From Pseudomonadota bacterium (GTDB lineage: Bacteria; Pseudomonadota; Gammaproteobacteria; Burkholderiales; Burkholderiaceae_D): a stretch of 64,000 nucleotides of DNA. The position numbers were made by a program, and so were the translations under genes. The stretch's first letter is position 1. The number at the start of each line of letters is the position of its first letter. The notes under the pieces are model-generated. The model was not told where the DNA came from. It worked only from the letters and a program-made list of their open reading frames with translations, and did not search any database. The stretch covers positions 1-64,000 of the forward strand of contig JAFAGG010000008.1 in NCBI GenBank assembly GCA_023422955.1, read 5' to 3'. Shown here piece by piece: positions 29,249 through 37,689 of this stretch.

Positions 29249-29635
29249 TCAGTCCAGCGGATGCGCAATGGTGCTGAAAATGGTGTTGGCCGCCTGACGG
29301 GAGTCGAGCCGCGTATGCTGCACCACGATGGGCTGGTCCGATTCGATCAGCACTGCATAGCCACTGCCGGGCGGTATCGGTTCGGGATCGCTCAGCTCAT
29401 TCAAGCGCTGATGAAGGGTGCGGCGCGCCGGCACGGTGACGAGATAGGGCCCGACCGGTTCGCGCTCTTCATGGTAGATCGTGAAACGCACCTGCGCATC
29501 GGCATCGCCCGTGTTCAGCAGCGAAGCCGATTCATGGCTGGCCATTTCCGGCTCGGGGCCGTTGCTCCAGGCGGGAATATAGCCGTCGCCGATCACCCAC
29601 GTTTTGCTGCCTATGCCTGTCTTTGCCATTGCCAT
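29249..29635 (-). CDS. Anabaena sensory rhodopsin transducer (ASRT) family protein
   Basis: The 128-residue soluble protein closely follows the ASRT family (recognised from memory, no search run). Shared landmarks in order are TWVIGDGYIPAWSNGPEPE, SHESASLLNTGD, EREPVGPYLVTVPARRT and PIVVQHTRLDSRQA. ASRT from Anabaena is a beta-sandwich tetramer that binds a microbial rhodopsin; homologues occur widely without any rhodopsin and have been suggested to bind small molecules. No rhodopsin gene is in this window. It lies between egtD (57 bp) and egtB (21 bp) on the same strand, so it is very likely part of the ergothioneine operon. Its role there is unknown. Confidence 0.85.
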   Translation of the reverse strand: MAMAKTGIGSKTWVIGDGYIPAWSNGPEPEMASHESASLLNTGDADAQVRFTIYHEEREPVGPYLVTVPARRTLHQRLNELSDPEPIPPGSGYAVLIESDQPIVVQHTRLDSRQAANTIFSTIAHPLD

Positions 29636-29692
29636 GCTCCGTGTTCCTCATTGATAGCGAGCTTGTCCAGCTTGTCCCATTCCGCGCCTGGC

Positions 29693-30727
29693 TCATACGG
29701 CCTGCAGATAATGCATGCTGAACAGCTGCGCATCGTCCAGCCATACTTCGCGCGCGTGAAAGCCGGCTTGCGCGGCCAATGCCTGAAAGCCGGCTACCGT
29801 GTACTTGTATGAATTTTCCGTGTGCAGGCTTTCGCCCTCTGCGAATGAAAACACCTGGCTGCCTATGCGCACCTGCTGCGCGCAGCGGCTGACCAGATGC
29901 ATTTCTATGCGGGCCATCGCTTCGTCATAAAACGCCTGATGGAAAAACTGGTCCGGGATGAAATTCCCGTCCAGCTCGCGGTTGATGCGATGCAGCAGGT
30001 TCAGGTTGAAGGCGGCGGTGATACCTGCGCCATCGTTGTAGGCGGCATGCAGCCGTTCTCTACTCTTTTGCAAATCCACGCCGATCAGCAGTCCTCCATC
30101 CTTGCCAACCATGCGGCTTACATTGGCAAGAAAGGCGATCGCGTCATGCGGATGAAAATTGCCTATGGTCGAGCCGGGAAAAAAAGCCAGCCTGTTACTG
30201 CAGGCCTCCTCTTCATCTTCTTCACCCGCCCAATGCAAGGGCTGGGAATAATCGGCGCATACCGCAGTAATGGCGAGCGCAGGATAAAGCTCGGCCAACT
30301 CGCTGCAGGCGTCCAGCAACTGTTCGCGTGAAATGTCGATGGCAACATAGGAGGCAGGCTGCAGGCGGTCGAGAAGCAAGCGCACTTTTCTGCTGCTGCC
30401 GCTGCCGAACTCGATGAGTTCAATCTCACTGCCGACGGCTGCGCTCATGGCATCGGCATATCGGTCAAGAATTGCCATTTCAGTGCGCGTCGGATAGTAC
30501 TCCGGCAATGCACAGATCTGCTCGAACAGGCGACTGCCTGCTTCATCGTAAAAGAATTTCGGTTCCAGCGTTTTGGGATAGGCACTCAAGCCTGCTGTCA
30601 CTGCCTCGCGAAAACCGGCCAGCCTGGGTTTGAAATCCAGGAAACGAAAACCTGCGGAGGGACAATACGGTAGGGCTTTCTCTCTTTCGACTTTTTCCGA
30701 CAAACCATTTCTCACAGGATGAAACAT
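29693..30727 (-). CDS. egtD: Histidine N-alpha-methyltransferase EgtD
   Basis: EgtD trimethylates L-histidine with three SAM to make hercynine, the first step of ergothioneine synthesis. The 344-residue protein shows the family pattern: LEPKFFYDEAGSRLFEQICALPEYYPTRTE (substrate side, about 45-75), then the SAM motif IELIEFGSGSSRKVRLLLD, then YVAIDISREQL and FFPGSTIGNFHP. AAAGGAGAGAGG lies directly upstream of ATG 30727. It is the first gene of the egtD-ASRT-egtB operon. Length and motifs give no sign of damage. Confidence 0.93.
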   Translation of the reverse strand: MFHPVRNGLSEKVEREKALPYCPSAGFRFLDFKPRLAGFREAVTAGLSAYPKTLEPKFFYDEAGSRLFEQICALPEYYPTRTEMAILDRYADAMSAAVGSEIELIEFGSGSSRKVRLLLDRLQPASYVAIDISREQLLDACSELAELYPALAITAVCADYSQPLHWAGEEDEEEACSNRLAFFPGSTIGNFHPHDAIAFLANVSRMVGKDGGLLIGVDLQKSRERLHAAYNDGAGITAAFNLNLLHRINRELDGNFIPDQFFHQAFYDEAMARIEMHLVSRCAQQVRIGSQVFSFAEGESLHTENSYKYTVAGFQALAAQAGFHAREVWLDDAQLFSMHYLQAV

Positions 30728-31048
30728 CCTCTCTCCTTTAAATGAGAATAGGCATTACAGCACGCTGCTTGTTCCAAGGCTTGCTCTAACACAAAAACTC
30801 CGCGCCAGGTGCCGCTACGGGTTTCCGATTGAACAGGCACTGGGAATTTCTCGCTTCGACAGATTGATCGGAGCATCATGCCGCCCGCCTTCAAGACCAG
30901 CATGCCGGCACGAGACCGCGTACCAAGATCAGGCTGCCAAGAGGCAAGCATGCATTCCGTTTCGCCCATGCCTGTTCTGACCAGTCAGACAAGGCACTGG
31001 TTTCCATCGCACGGCACAGCGCGCTTATTCGTGACGCAGGGATATTTT
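30728..31048. other. Intergenic region between egtD and bphO
   Basis: This 321-bp stretch follows bphO and precedes egtD on the minus strand and should hold the egt promoter. No gene or clear terminator was seen; short open frames here lack good codon use. Confidence 0.35.
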
Positions 31049-31687
31049 TCAGCGCTTGCCGGGTTGCAGCAATTGCCGCTGCAGCAGAGCGAACATGCGT
31101 TGTGCACCGAGCACGACTTCGTCGCGTCTTTCATGCTGCGGCCAGTTTTCCAGCAATTGCAGCAAGGCTTGCCAATACGCCTTGGCAGAGGCTCCATAGC
31201 CGCTGAAGAATCTAAGGCCGCTTTCCGGCCTTAATCCCAGCGTTCGGGAGAAATGCCGTGACAGCACCATGCCGCCCAGCATGGAGCCTTCGATCACGTA
31301 GAGAGCGCCGAGCAGGCAGGAAGCGGAAGGAAAGAGAGAATGCAAGCAAGTTTGTGAAATCAGATAGTGCCGGGCTGCGTCGGAATAATCCAGCGCCCGC
31401 AGGTCATCCTGCAACCAGGGCAATTTCCAACGCCCCGGGCCGGCGGAATAAAACTGCACCACACTGGAATGCGAATCCGCTTCTTCTTTCAGGAAGGCTT
31501 CGAAGGGCAGGTAGAAACCGTGATATTTCGCCAGCAGTTCGCCATACTCGGCACGGCTGAAATCCGGCCGCATCAGGTCCAGGGCCGATTCCAGCTGATC
31601 ATGCTCGGTTCGCGTTGCCTGCCTGAGCTGTTCACGCAGCCCGAGCACTTGCGGTTCGGCGTGATGCAATAAGGCGCAATCTGGCAT
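31049..31687 (-). CDS. bphO: Biliverdin-producing heme oxygenase BphO
   Basis: Heme oxygenase opens heme to biliverdin, CO and iron. The 212-residue sequence has the family features: LREQLRQATRTEHDQLESALD near the N-terminus, with the proximal heme-ligand His, and ASCLLGALYVIEGSMLGGMVLSRHF in the middle, the distal helix with the Gly-rich kink. It is 86 bp behind the bacteriophytochrome gene, so its main job is probably to supply biliverdin chromophore to that kinase. No secretion signal; cytoplasmic. Confidence 0.9.
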   Translation of the reverse strand: MPDCALLHHAEPQVLGLREQLRQATRTEHDQLESALDLMRPDFSRAEYGELLAKYHGFYLPFEAFLKEEADSHSSVVQFYSAGPGRWKLPWLQDDLRALDYSDAARHYLISQTCLHSLFPSASCLLGALYVIEGSMLGGMVLSRHFSRTLGLRPESGLRFFSGYGASAKAYWQALLQLLENWPQHERRDEVVLGAQRMFALLQRQLLQPGKR

Positions 31688-31773
31688 TGAGGAATACTCG
31701 CAGTTGGTTGCAGGAACGGCCGCCGGCGCTCTTGGCGAATGCGGTAGCGTTAGATAGCCTTAGACAGTGTTGC

Positions 31774-34044
31774 TTAGCCAGATGCCCGTGGCAGCGTGAA
31801 GTAGAAAGTGCTGCCCTGGCCCGGCATGCTCTCGGCCCATATACGGCCGCGGTGTCTCTCGACAAAGCCTTTGGCAATCCACAAGCCCAAGCCTGTTCCC
31901 AGCCGCTTGTGATCGCCGACTTGCCAGTAACGCTCAAAGATTCTTTCCAGCTGATCCGCTTGTATGCCTTCGCCCGTATCGCGCACCGAGAACAGTATTT
32001 CATCTTGCTGCGGCGTGGCGGCGACGATGACCTGACCGCCCGCCGGCGTAAACTTCAGCGCATTGCCGATCAGGTTGCCCAATATCTGGCCAATGCGAAA
32101 GCGCTCACAGCAGACCTGCAGGGAAGCATCTTCCGGCAGCTCCATGCTCAAGCGCAGGTCTTTTTCCTGCGCGATAGGCAGAAACATTTCCACCACGTCG
32201 CGGATCATGCTTGCCGGATTTTCCAGCCTGGCATCGAAATCCAGCGTGCCGCCTTCCAGCTTCGCCACATCCAGGATATTGATTACCAGGTTTTCCATCA
32301 TCTTGATTGCGCGCGCGCCGCGCTCCATCATGCGCTGCACTGCCGGCTCCTGGCCGGGATGATAGCGTTGCAGATAATCGAAGCTCAGCGCGATGACATT
32401 CAGGGGCGTCTTCAGGTCATGAGATACCATGGCCACCATTTCATCCTTTTCCCTGCCGAGCCGCTCCGCCCTTTCCCGGGCAAGCTGTTCCTTGCGGTAC
32501 TCCTGCTGCAGGGCCAGGCCCAGGATACCGCTGCGCAACTGCCGGACGGCATCCAGCTCGATCTGCTTCCACGGCCGCGCATTCCCTGTCACCGTTTCCT
32601 TCCAGGCCGCAAAGGAAGCGCGCGGGTGCAGGCTGACACCTGCTCCTGCCTGGCGCACGGCCTTAACAGGTTCGCCGGCCCAGCTTACCGTGGTGGCCAC
32701 TTCCGCCCTGAACCATAAAATGACATCGCGCTGCGAACGATTGATCGTCATCGCCAGCAAGCCGCTGGCAATATCCCGGTACGCGTGCGCGGCAGCATAT
32801 TCATGCGGCAGACGCGCAGTATGGATCAGTGCCTGCTGAGGAAACTGCTGGTTGATCCAGACCAGCAAATCCTCCAGCTCGGCCGCCGATGGCGTGGCGC
32901 CTGCCAGCGTCCATTCATTGCCGTAACAGATGGCGACACCGCCAGCCGGGACGGCGCCGAATGCGCGCAAATCTTCGGCATGCGAATGAAATCCTTGTGC
33001 CAGTTCGCCGGCATGTTCGAGTTGCGTCAGCAAATCGGGAACCGCCTGCTCCAGGCTTGCCTTCTGTTCGCGCTGCTCAGCGTCTTCCTTGATATCCAGC
33101 TGAGATGAAACCAGGTGCCCTATCAATTCGGCTGCCACGCGCGCATCGGCATTGATTTTCAGCGGCGCTGCATGATGACAGGCGATCAATCCCCACAAGC
33201 GCTGATCCTTCACCAGCGAAATCGTCAGGCTGGCTTTCACATTCATGTTGCGCAGATACTCCAGGTGTACCGGCGAGACGCTGCGCAAGCTTGCCTTGGA
33301 CAGATCCAGCGGCGCGCCGCTTTGCGGATGGATGCCGGGATGGATTCTAGCCGGCGTGTAATCCACGTCGGGAATCATGCGCAGGCTGTTCTGCAGAAAA
33401 ATGGCTCTTGCCTGCGCGGGAATATCGGAAGCTGGAAAATGCAGTCCCAGGTAGGCATCCATGCCATTGCGGCATGCTTCCGAAATCACCATGCCATGCC
33501 AGTGCTCGTCGAAGCGGTAAATCATCACGCGATCGAATCCGGTGATCTGCTGCACTTGCTCCGCCGCCCTGTCGCATAAACCCTGCAAGCCTTGCGCAGC
33601 CTGCAATGCATGCACGGCCTGTTGCACATGCGGGGAAAATGTCGCCGCCTCAAAGGGCGCGCTGCCGCTGCCGGCAATCTCCCATTCCATATAAAGCACG
33701 CCATCGCAGAGATGCGCCGTCATATCCCATTCGCGCCGGATGAACTCATCGAAAGTCAGCATGATGCGCAATGGCATTTGCTCCCTGTGCGAAAGAGCTG
33801 CGACATGCGCGCGCAAGGCACTGAATGCCTGCTCGGACATGAACTCGCTCAGGCAGCGTCCCAATAAGGCGAACGAGTGGCGGTCCCATAGTTTCAGGCA
33901 GTTCTCGCTCAGGTTCTGGATCACCAGGGTTTCCGGATCGGCGGTCATCAGCACGCCGAATGGCTGTATGCGCCCCGGAATATGGATAGGCTCCTTTTCG
34001 CATTCGGACAGGAGATGTTGAAGTGATCCGGGCGTCATTGTCAT
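31774..34044 (-). CDS. bphP: Bacteriophytochrome histidine kinase
   Basis: This 756-residue red/far-red photoreceptor kinase binds biliverdin. Domains in order: PAS with the chromophore Cys15 (SECEKEPIHIPGRIQPFG), GAF with the DIP motif (HFPASDIPAQAR), PHY with the tongue motif HPRASF, HisKA with His542 (MVAMVSHDLKTPLNVIA) and HATPase (GTGLGLWIAKGFVERHRG). All landmark residues for a photoactive phytochrome are present. No C-terminal receiver and no adjacent response regulator are seen, so its partner lies elsewhere. It is upstream of bphO in a likely two-gene operon. Confidence 0.93.
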   Translation of the reverse strand: MTMTPGSLQHLLSECEKEPIHIPGRIQPFGVLMTADPETLVIQNLSENCLKLWDRHSFALLGRCLSEFMSEQAFSALRAHVAALSHREQMPLRIMLTFDEFIRREWDMTAHLCDGVLYMEWEIAGSGSAPFEAATFSPHVQQAVHALQAAQGLQGLCDRAAEQVQQITGFDRVMIYRFDEHWHGMVISEACRNGMDAYLGLHFPASDIPAQARAIFLQNSLRMIPDVDYTPARIHPGIHPQSGAPLDLSKASLRSVSPVHLEYLRNMNVKASLTISLVKDQRLWGLIACHHAAPLKINADARVAAELIGHLVSSQLDIKEDAEQREQKASLEQAVPDLLTQLEHAGELAQGFHSHAEDLRAFGAVPAGGVAICYGNEWTLAGATPSAAELEDLLVWINQQFPQQALIHTARLPHEYAAAHAYRDIASGLLAMTINRSQRDVILWFRAEVATTVSWAGEPVKAVRQAGAGVSLHPRASFAAWKETVTGNARPWKQIELDAVRQLRSGILGLALQQEYRKEQLARERAERLGREKDEMVAMVSHDLKTPLNVIALSFDYLQRYHPGQEPAVQRMMERGARAIKMMENLVINILDVAKLEGGTLDFDARLENPASMIRDVVEMFLPIAQEKDLRLSMELPEDASLQVCCERFRIGQILGNLIGNALKFTPAGGQVIVAATPQQDEILFSVRDTGEGIQADQLERIFERYWQVGDHKRLGTGLGLWIAKGFVERHRGRIWAESMPGQGSTFYFTLPRASG

Positions 34045-34422
34045 GCTGAGATAAGTAAGAAGGAAATCGGAGACTTCAGTTTATATTCTGTTTAAATTCA
34101 GTTTAAAAAGAGTCGGACCAAGGATATCCGCCTGGCAGTCCCTGAAAGCACTATGCATTAAACCTGCACAACCGTCCTTGATCGTGCCAAATTTTAACAA
34201 CATATCTTGCACTGCCTGGCTGGAATTGCAACACAGGCTGCGTAAAAGACAGGCGCGCTTGAAGCAGGAGCATTCATAGGCAGCATGCTTTTTTGATTCG
34301 GATGGCAGAAGCCGCTTTCATCGTCTGCCAGGAAAGCTTGCAGGCTATTTTCTGCCGAAAAAATATTATCGTGGCGCAGCCCTGGAATTTGCTGCAGCGG
34401 CCCTGATTTACTGAGCCACCAT
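34045..34422. other. Intergenic region upstream of bphP
   Basis: This stretch should contain the bphP promoter. It is AT-rich around 34075-34110 (TTTAAA-type runs). No gene was recognised. Confidence 0.35.
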
Positions 34423-34455
34423 AAAAACGGGACTGCCATCGGCAGCCCCGTTTTT
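34423..34455 (-). terminator. Bidirectional rho-independent terminator
   Basis: AAAAACGGG and CCCGTTTTT flank an inner stem CTGCC/GGCAG with a 3-base ATC loop and one mismatch. T-runs occur on both sides, so it can work in either direction. It lies about 85 bp beyond the stop of the DUF3618 gene and should end that minus-strand operon. Confidence 0.8.
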
Positions 34456-34538
34456 CTTTCCTGCTTGCCGCTGCAAGCAACGGTCAACAATGACAAACAA
34501 CCACAAACACTGCAGCGATGCAGCGATGCCGCGAAAGA

Positions 34539-35651
34539 TCAATGCAAGCTTTGCGAGCCCCGGCCCGTATCGCCGGCAGTGTCGGCACCATCGGTTTTAT
34601 AGGATTGGCCGTTGCGCTGCTCGCCTGCGCCGTTACGCAGATGATGCGCCTCCTCCCTGGCCGTTTCAGCCACGCGTTGCGCAGATTCCTTCAAATGTTC
34701 AGCCTGCTCGCGCGCCATTTGCTGGCCTCTTTCAAACAGATCGTCGCGAGCATGTCCCATGAGTTCGTCTTCGCGACGCGTGGCAGGAATCATTGCGCCC
34801 AGCAGCGTTCCCACGGCTAGTCCCAGTACGCCCAGCACCAGCGGCTGCTCTTCCAGCATGTGGCTGAAGTTATCCTTGGCGCGATGATACTGTTCCTGCG
34901 AACGATGACCCAGATTGCTGGCGCGCATGCGAGCGTCCTCTGCCATGCGATGCGAACGATCGCTCATGGACGATGACGAGTTGCTGAAGCGTTCGCCCAT
35001 GCTCGCGGATGAATCGCTGACACTGCGGCTCATGGACGAGGTTTTCTCACGTATGCCCTGCCCGGCTGCGCTCACTTTTTCCTTGATGCCCTGGGCGGTT
35101 GACGATACGCGCTCCTTGAGATTGTGGGTCGTTTCGCTGGCGCGGTTCTTCAGATTGCGGCCGCTTTCCTTTGCGCTGCTCATAGCGCCATGCATAGCGT
35201 TGTCATGGTCACCCGTGACATGCCCTCCCACGCCGTGATCATTGAGATCGCCCTGGCCATGAAAGCCTATGCCATGTTCGCTGGCAAAGCCCGAGCCCGG
35301 ACGATACGGGACCGTGCCGTCTCTGGACGCATCATGGCGAACGCGAGAGCCGGACTTCATGTAGCCCGGACGCTGGCGGCCGCTGGCCATCAGCCATGCC
35401 GCACCCAAGCCGATCAGGGTGACCGGAATCGGGTTTTCGCGTACCGCATGATTGAGATTGCTGCCAAAGTCGGCCGGCAAACTGGTGCGGGCGTAACCGA
35501 TGGCCTGATCCATCATCTGACCCGGCGTCAGCTTGCTCTGGATCGCGTCGATGTTGGAACTGAGCTCGGCCCGGGTACGTTCGATGTCGTGTTCTATTTC
35601 CTCGGGCCGGCGGTTATCTTCCGAACGATAATTATCTTCGTGATGTTTCAT
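34539..35651 (-). CDS. DUF3618-domain protein with long amphipathic repeat region
   Basis: The 370-residue protein starts with a DUF3618-like segment (RRPEEIEHDIERTRAELSSNIDAIQSKLTP) and a short hydrophobic stretch (PIPVTLIGLGAAWLMAS, about 95). A hydrophilic Ser/Lys/Glu-rich region follows, with repeated units such as KERVSSTAQGIKEKVSAAGQ that should form long amphipathic helices. A second hydrophobic segment (VLGVLGLAVGTLLGAMIP, about 275-292) and a charged tail complete it. Similar proteins are linked to envelope stress and nutrient starvation, but function is not established. Its ATG overlaps the stop codon of the preceding gene (TAATG), implying coupled translation. Confidence 0.8.
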   Translation of the reverse strand: MKHHEDNYRSEDNRRPEEIEHDIERTRAELSSNIDAIQSKLTPGQMMDQAIGYARTSLPADFGSNLNHAVRENPIPVTLIGLGAAWLMASGRQRPGYMKSGSRVRHDASRDGTVPYRPGSGFASEHGIGFHGQGDLNDHGVGGHVTGDHDNAMHGAMSSAKESGRNLKNRASETTHNLKERVSSTAQGIKEKVSAAGQGIREKTSSMSRSVSDSSASMGERFSNSSSSMSDRSHRMAEDARMRASNLGHRSQEQYHRAKDNFSHMLEEQPLVLGVLGLAVGTLLGAMIPATRREDELMGHARDDLFERGQQMAREQAEHLKESAQRVAETAREEAHHLRNGAGEQRNGQSYKTDGADTAGDTGRGSQSLH

Positions 35652-36088
35652 TAGATTCTCTCCTGGGCTACGGCCTTGTCACGCGCCAGAGTTTTGTCCT
35701 GTGCGACGGCCTTGTCTCGTTTCAAGGAATCCATGGTGCGGTGAGGAAGCAGGTTATCGGGCTGAAGCTTATTGCTGCCTGCTTTCAGCATGCCGTAACC
35801 GATCAGGGCGATCACGACACCGACGATCAAGGGCGCAAGCCACGGTGCGAGATTCGGCGGCAGGATCATCGCGACCGCATTGACGATGGCCTGAAGAATG
35901 ATGAACAGGCCGGCCAGCAAAATGGCCGCGCCTATCGCCAGCTCGGTAATCCCGCCCTGCGCATTGGAAATTTTTTGCGAGATTTCCGAACGGGCCAATG
36001 CAATTTCCTGCCGAACCAGATCGACGATATTCCGTGTCAGGTCGGTGAACAACGAAGCGAGAGGCTTGTCGGTTTTATCGGTTGCCAT
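35651..36088 (-). CDS. Phage-holin-3_6-like small membrane protein
   Basis: The 145-residue protein has a cytoplasmic amphipathic N-terminus (LASLFTDLTRNIVDLVRQEIALARSEI) and two long hydrophobic helices (ITELAIGAAILLAGLFIILQAIVNAVAMIL and WLAPLIVGVVIALIGYGMLKAG). This is the pattern of the Actinobacterial/proteobacterial holin-superfamily DUF1469 group. These are not proven holins; they occur in stress-type operons with DUF3618 proteins, as here. It overlaps the upstream gene by 14 bp and the downstream one by the TAATG junction. Confidence 0.82.
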   Translation of the reverse strand: MATDKTDKPLASLFTDLTRNIVDLVRQEIALARSEISQKISNAQGGITELAIGAAILLAGLFIILQAIVNAVAMILPPNLAPWLAPLIVGVVIALIGYGMLKAGSNKLQPDNLLPHRTMDSLKRDKAVAQDKTLARDKAVAQERI

Positions 36089-37079
36089 GGATTTTTCCTC
36101 CGGATTTAGGGTCTGTGGGCGAAGTCGGTTTGGTGCTGCCGTCTATGGCATCGGTGGGACGTCCAGGCTGCGGCTTGCCGTCAGCAGATACAGCGGGTTG
36201 TGCGCTGCCTGGCAATTCGACGCCAGTGGCACTGGCTTTGCTCCCGCCAGGACGGCTGGCGCCAATACTACTGTCAGCACGGCTGCCGGCACCGCTTTCC
36301 GAAGGCCGGTATATGCCGGTGATTTCAGGGCCGGCGACATTGGTGCCTGCGCCCCATTGACCGCCCAGCGTACCGCCGGCATCACGGTCGGCCATCAGGC
36401 TGTCCTCTTCCTTGTCCAGCGGATAGGTGCGATTGCGGCCGATATTGTCGTCGCGCTCGCCTTCTCCCATTTCATTGCGCCATGAATACGACATGTCATC
36501 CTGCGAGCCTCGCTGCATGCGCGACGTCCCGTAACTGTCGTCTCCGTACTCATAAGATGAACGTTCGGCTGAACTTTTCATGAAGCGCGCCGCGACAAAT
36601 CCCACAGCCAGCGCGCCGACAAAGAAGGCGGCCGGGTTGCGGCGGCTGAGATTTTCTACATCACGTATCAGGCCATTGGCATCTTTGCCTCTTATCTGGC
36701 GGCCAAAGGATTCGATCTGGTCGGCCAGCATGCCGACGTAATAACCCGTATTGGGCTGGCCTTCATGCTGCAACTGGTCGGCTGCGCTACGCATGGCGCC
36801 GCTGACCGAATCCACTTGCTGCGCGACGTTGTCCTTTTGCTGATTGAGCGCGGATTTCCCTTGCTCAGCAGCTTGTGACGCCAGCCCCTTGGCCTGTTCC
36901 TTGGCATTGCCGGCCAGTTGGGAAGCCCGGCCCTGGGCGGTCTGTTGCCCTGAAGGATCGTTAAAATCGTCGCCTGCACCATACATATGTTGAGAGCTGC
37001 CGCCTGATATAGAAGGATCGCCCGCTCTCTGACCGCTGCCGGCCTTTGGGACGTTCCTCTCCTTATCGTGATCTACCAT
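36075..37079 (-). CDS. Hydrophilic Gly/Ser/Gln-rich protein, first gene of a stress-type operon
   Basis: This protein of about 334 residues is mostly hydrophilic. Residues about 40-110 contain Ala/Lys/Gln-rich amphipathic helix repeats (NAKEQAKGLASQAAEQGKSALNQQKDNVAQQVDSV), similar to LEA-like or nutrient-deprivation-induced proteins. A membrane segment follows at about 170 (NPAAFFVGALAVGFVAARFM), then a disordered Gly/Ser/Pro tail. ATG 37079 has AAGGAG about ten bases upstream and is preferred to ATG 37139. I infer a structural or stress role from context only. Confidence 0.75.
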   Translation of the reverse strand: MVDHDKERNVPKAGSGQRAGDPSISGGSSQHMYGAGDDFNDPSGQQTAQGRASQLAGNAKEQAKGLASQAAEQGKSALNQQKDNVAQQVDSVSGAMRSAADQLQHEGQPNTGYYVGMLADQIESFGRQIRGKDANGLIRDVENLSRRNPAAFFVGALAVGFVAARFMKSSAERSSYEYGDDSYGTSRMQRGSQDDMSYSWRNEMGEGERDDNIGRNRTYPLDKEEDSLMADRDAGGTLGGQWGAGTNVAGPEITGIYRPSESGAGSRADSSIGASRPGGSKASATGVELPGSAQPAVSADGKPQPGRPTDAIDGSTKPTSPTDPKSGGKIHGNR

Positions 37080-37689
37080 CGCAATCACTCCTTGTGAAGA
37101 TAAAAGGGACCAGATGTCAAACCGACGCTCGTTCACCATGCGTTTTCGCGAAGGCGGTTTGCACAGCGCTGGCGCGGTGACATGCTTGAATGCATGATGA
37201 TTTTTTAGAATACAGATAAGAGTTTTAGTTCTCTTCCTTCAAAGACGGCCTCATTCAGCCGCTTCCGGTAGCGGATAGCGGCGCCGCGTCCTTCACGACT
37301 CGTGCAGAGAAAGCTTTTTCTCGGCAGCAGTAAAGTCCGGGAAAACTGAAGGGAAAATATCAGGATTAAGTTTCAGTGCCGACCATGGGATAACAGGGAT
37401 TTTTCCTGGCTGCGATGAGACTTTGATTGAAGAAGAGGCTCCCGCACCGGCATCTCTTTTTCCTCCCTATTCTCTGACGCGCCTTCTGCTTGAATAAGGG
37501 GCGAATCCGCCTGTCGCGCACCTGCGTTGTGCAATTTCGTTTTTCACGAACAAATAAAGCTCTGTTTCACTACTTGCATAGGCAGATATTTATTCTGCAA
37601 GTGGCATCTTTATTGCTTTCCCGCAAACAAACTTCCTGATTGCGTAGTGCACTCGGTCTAAAAATAGCCCACTCGACCCGTATCCCGCC
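37080..37689. other. Divergent intergenic region between stress operon and Cache-CheW gene
   Basis: This 610-bp stretch should carry promoters in both directions. No gene, RNA or repeat was recognised. The sequence is AT-rich around 37200-37230 and 37540-37620. Confidence 0.35.
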
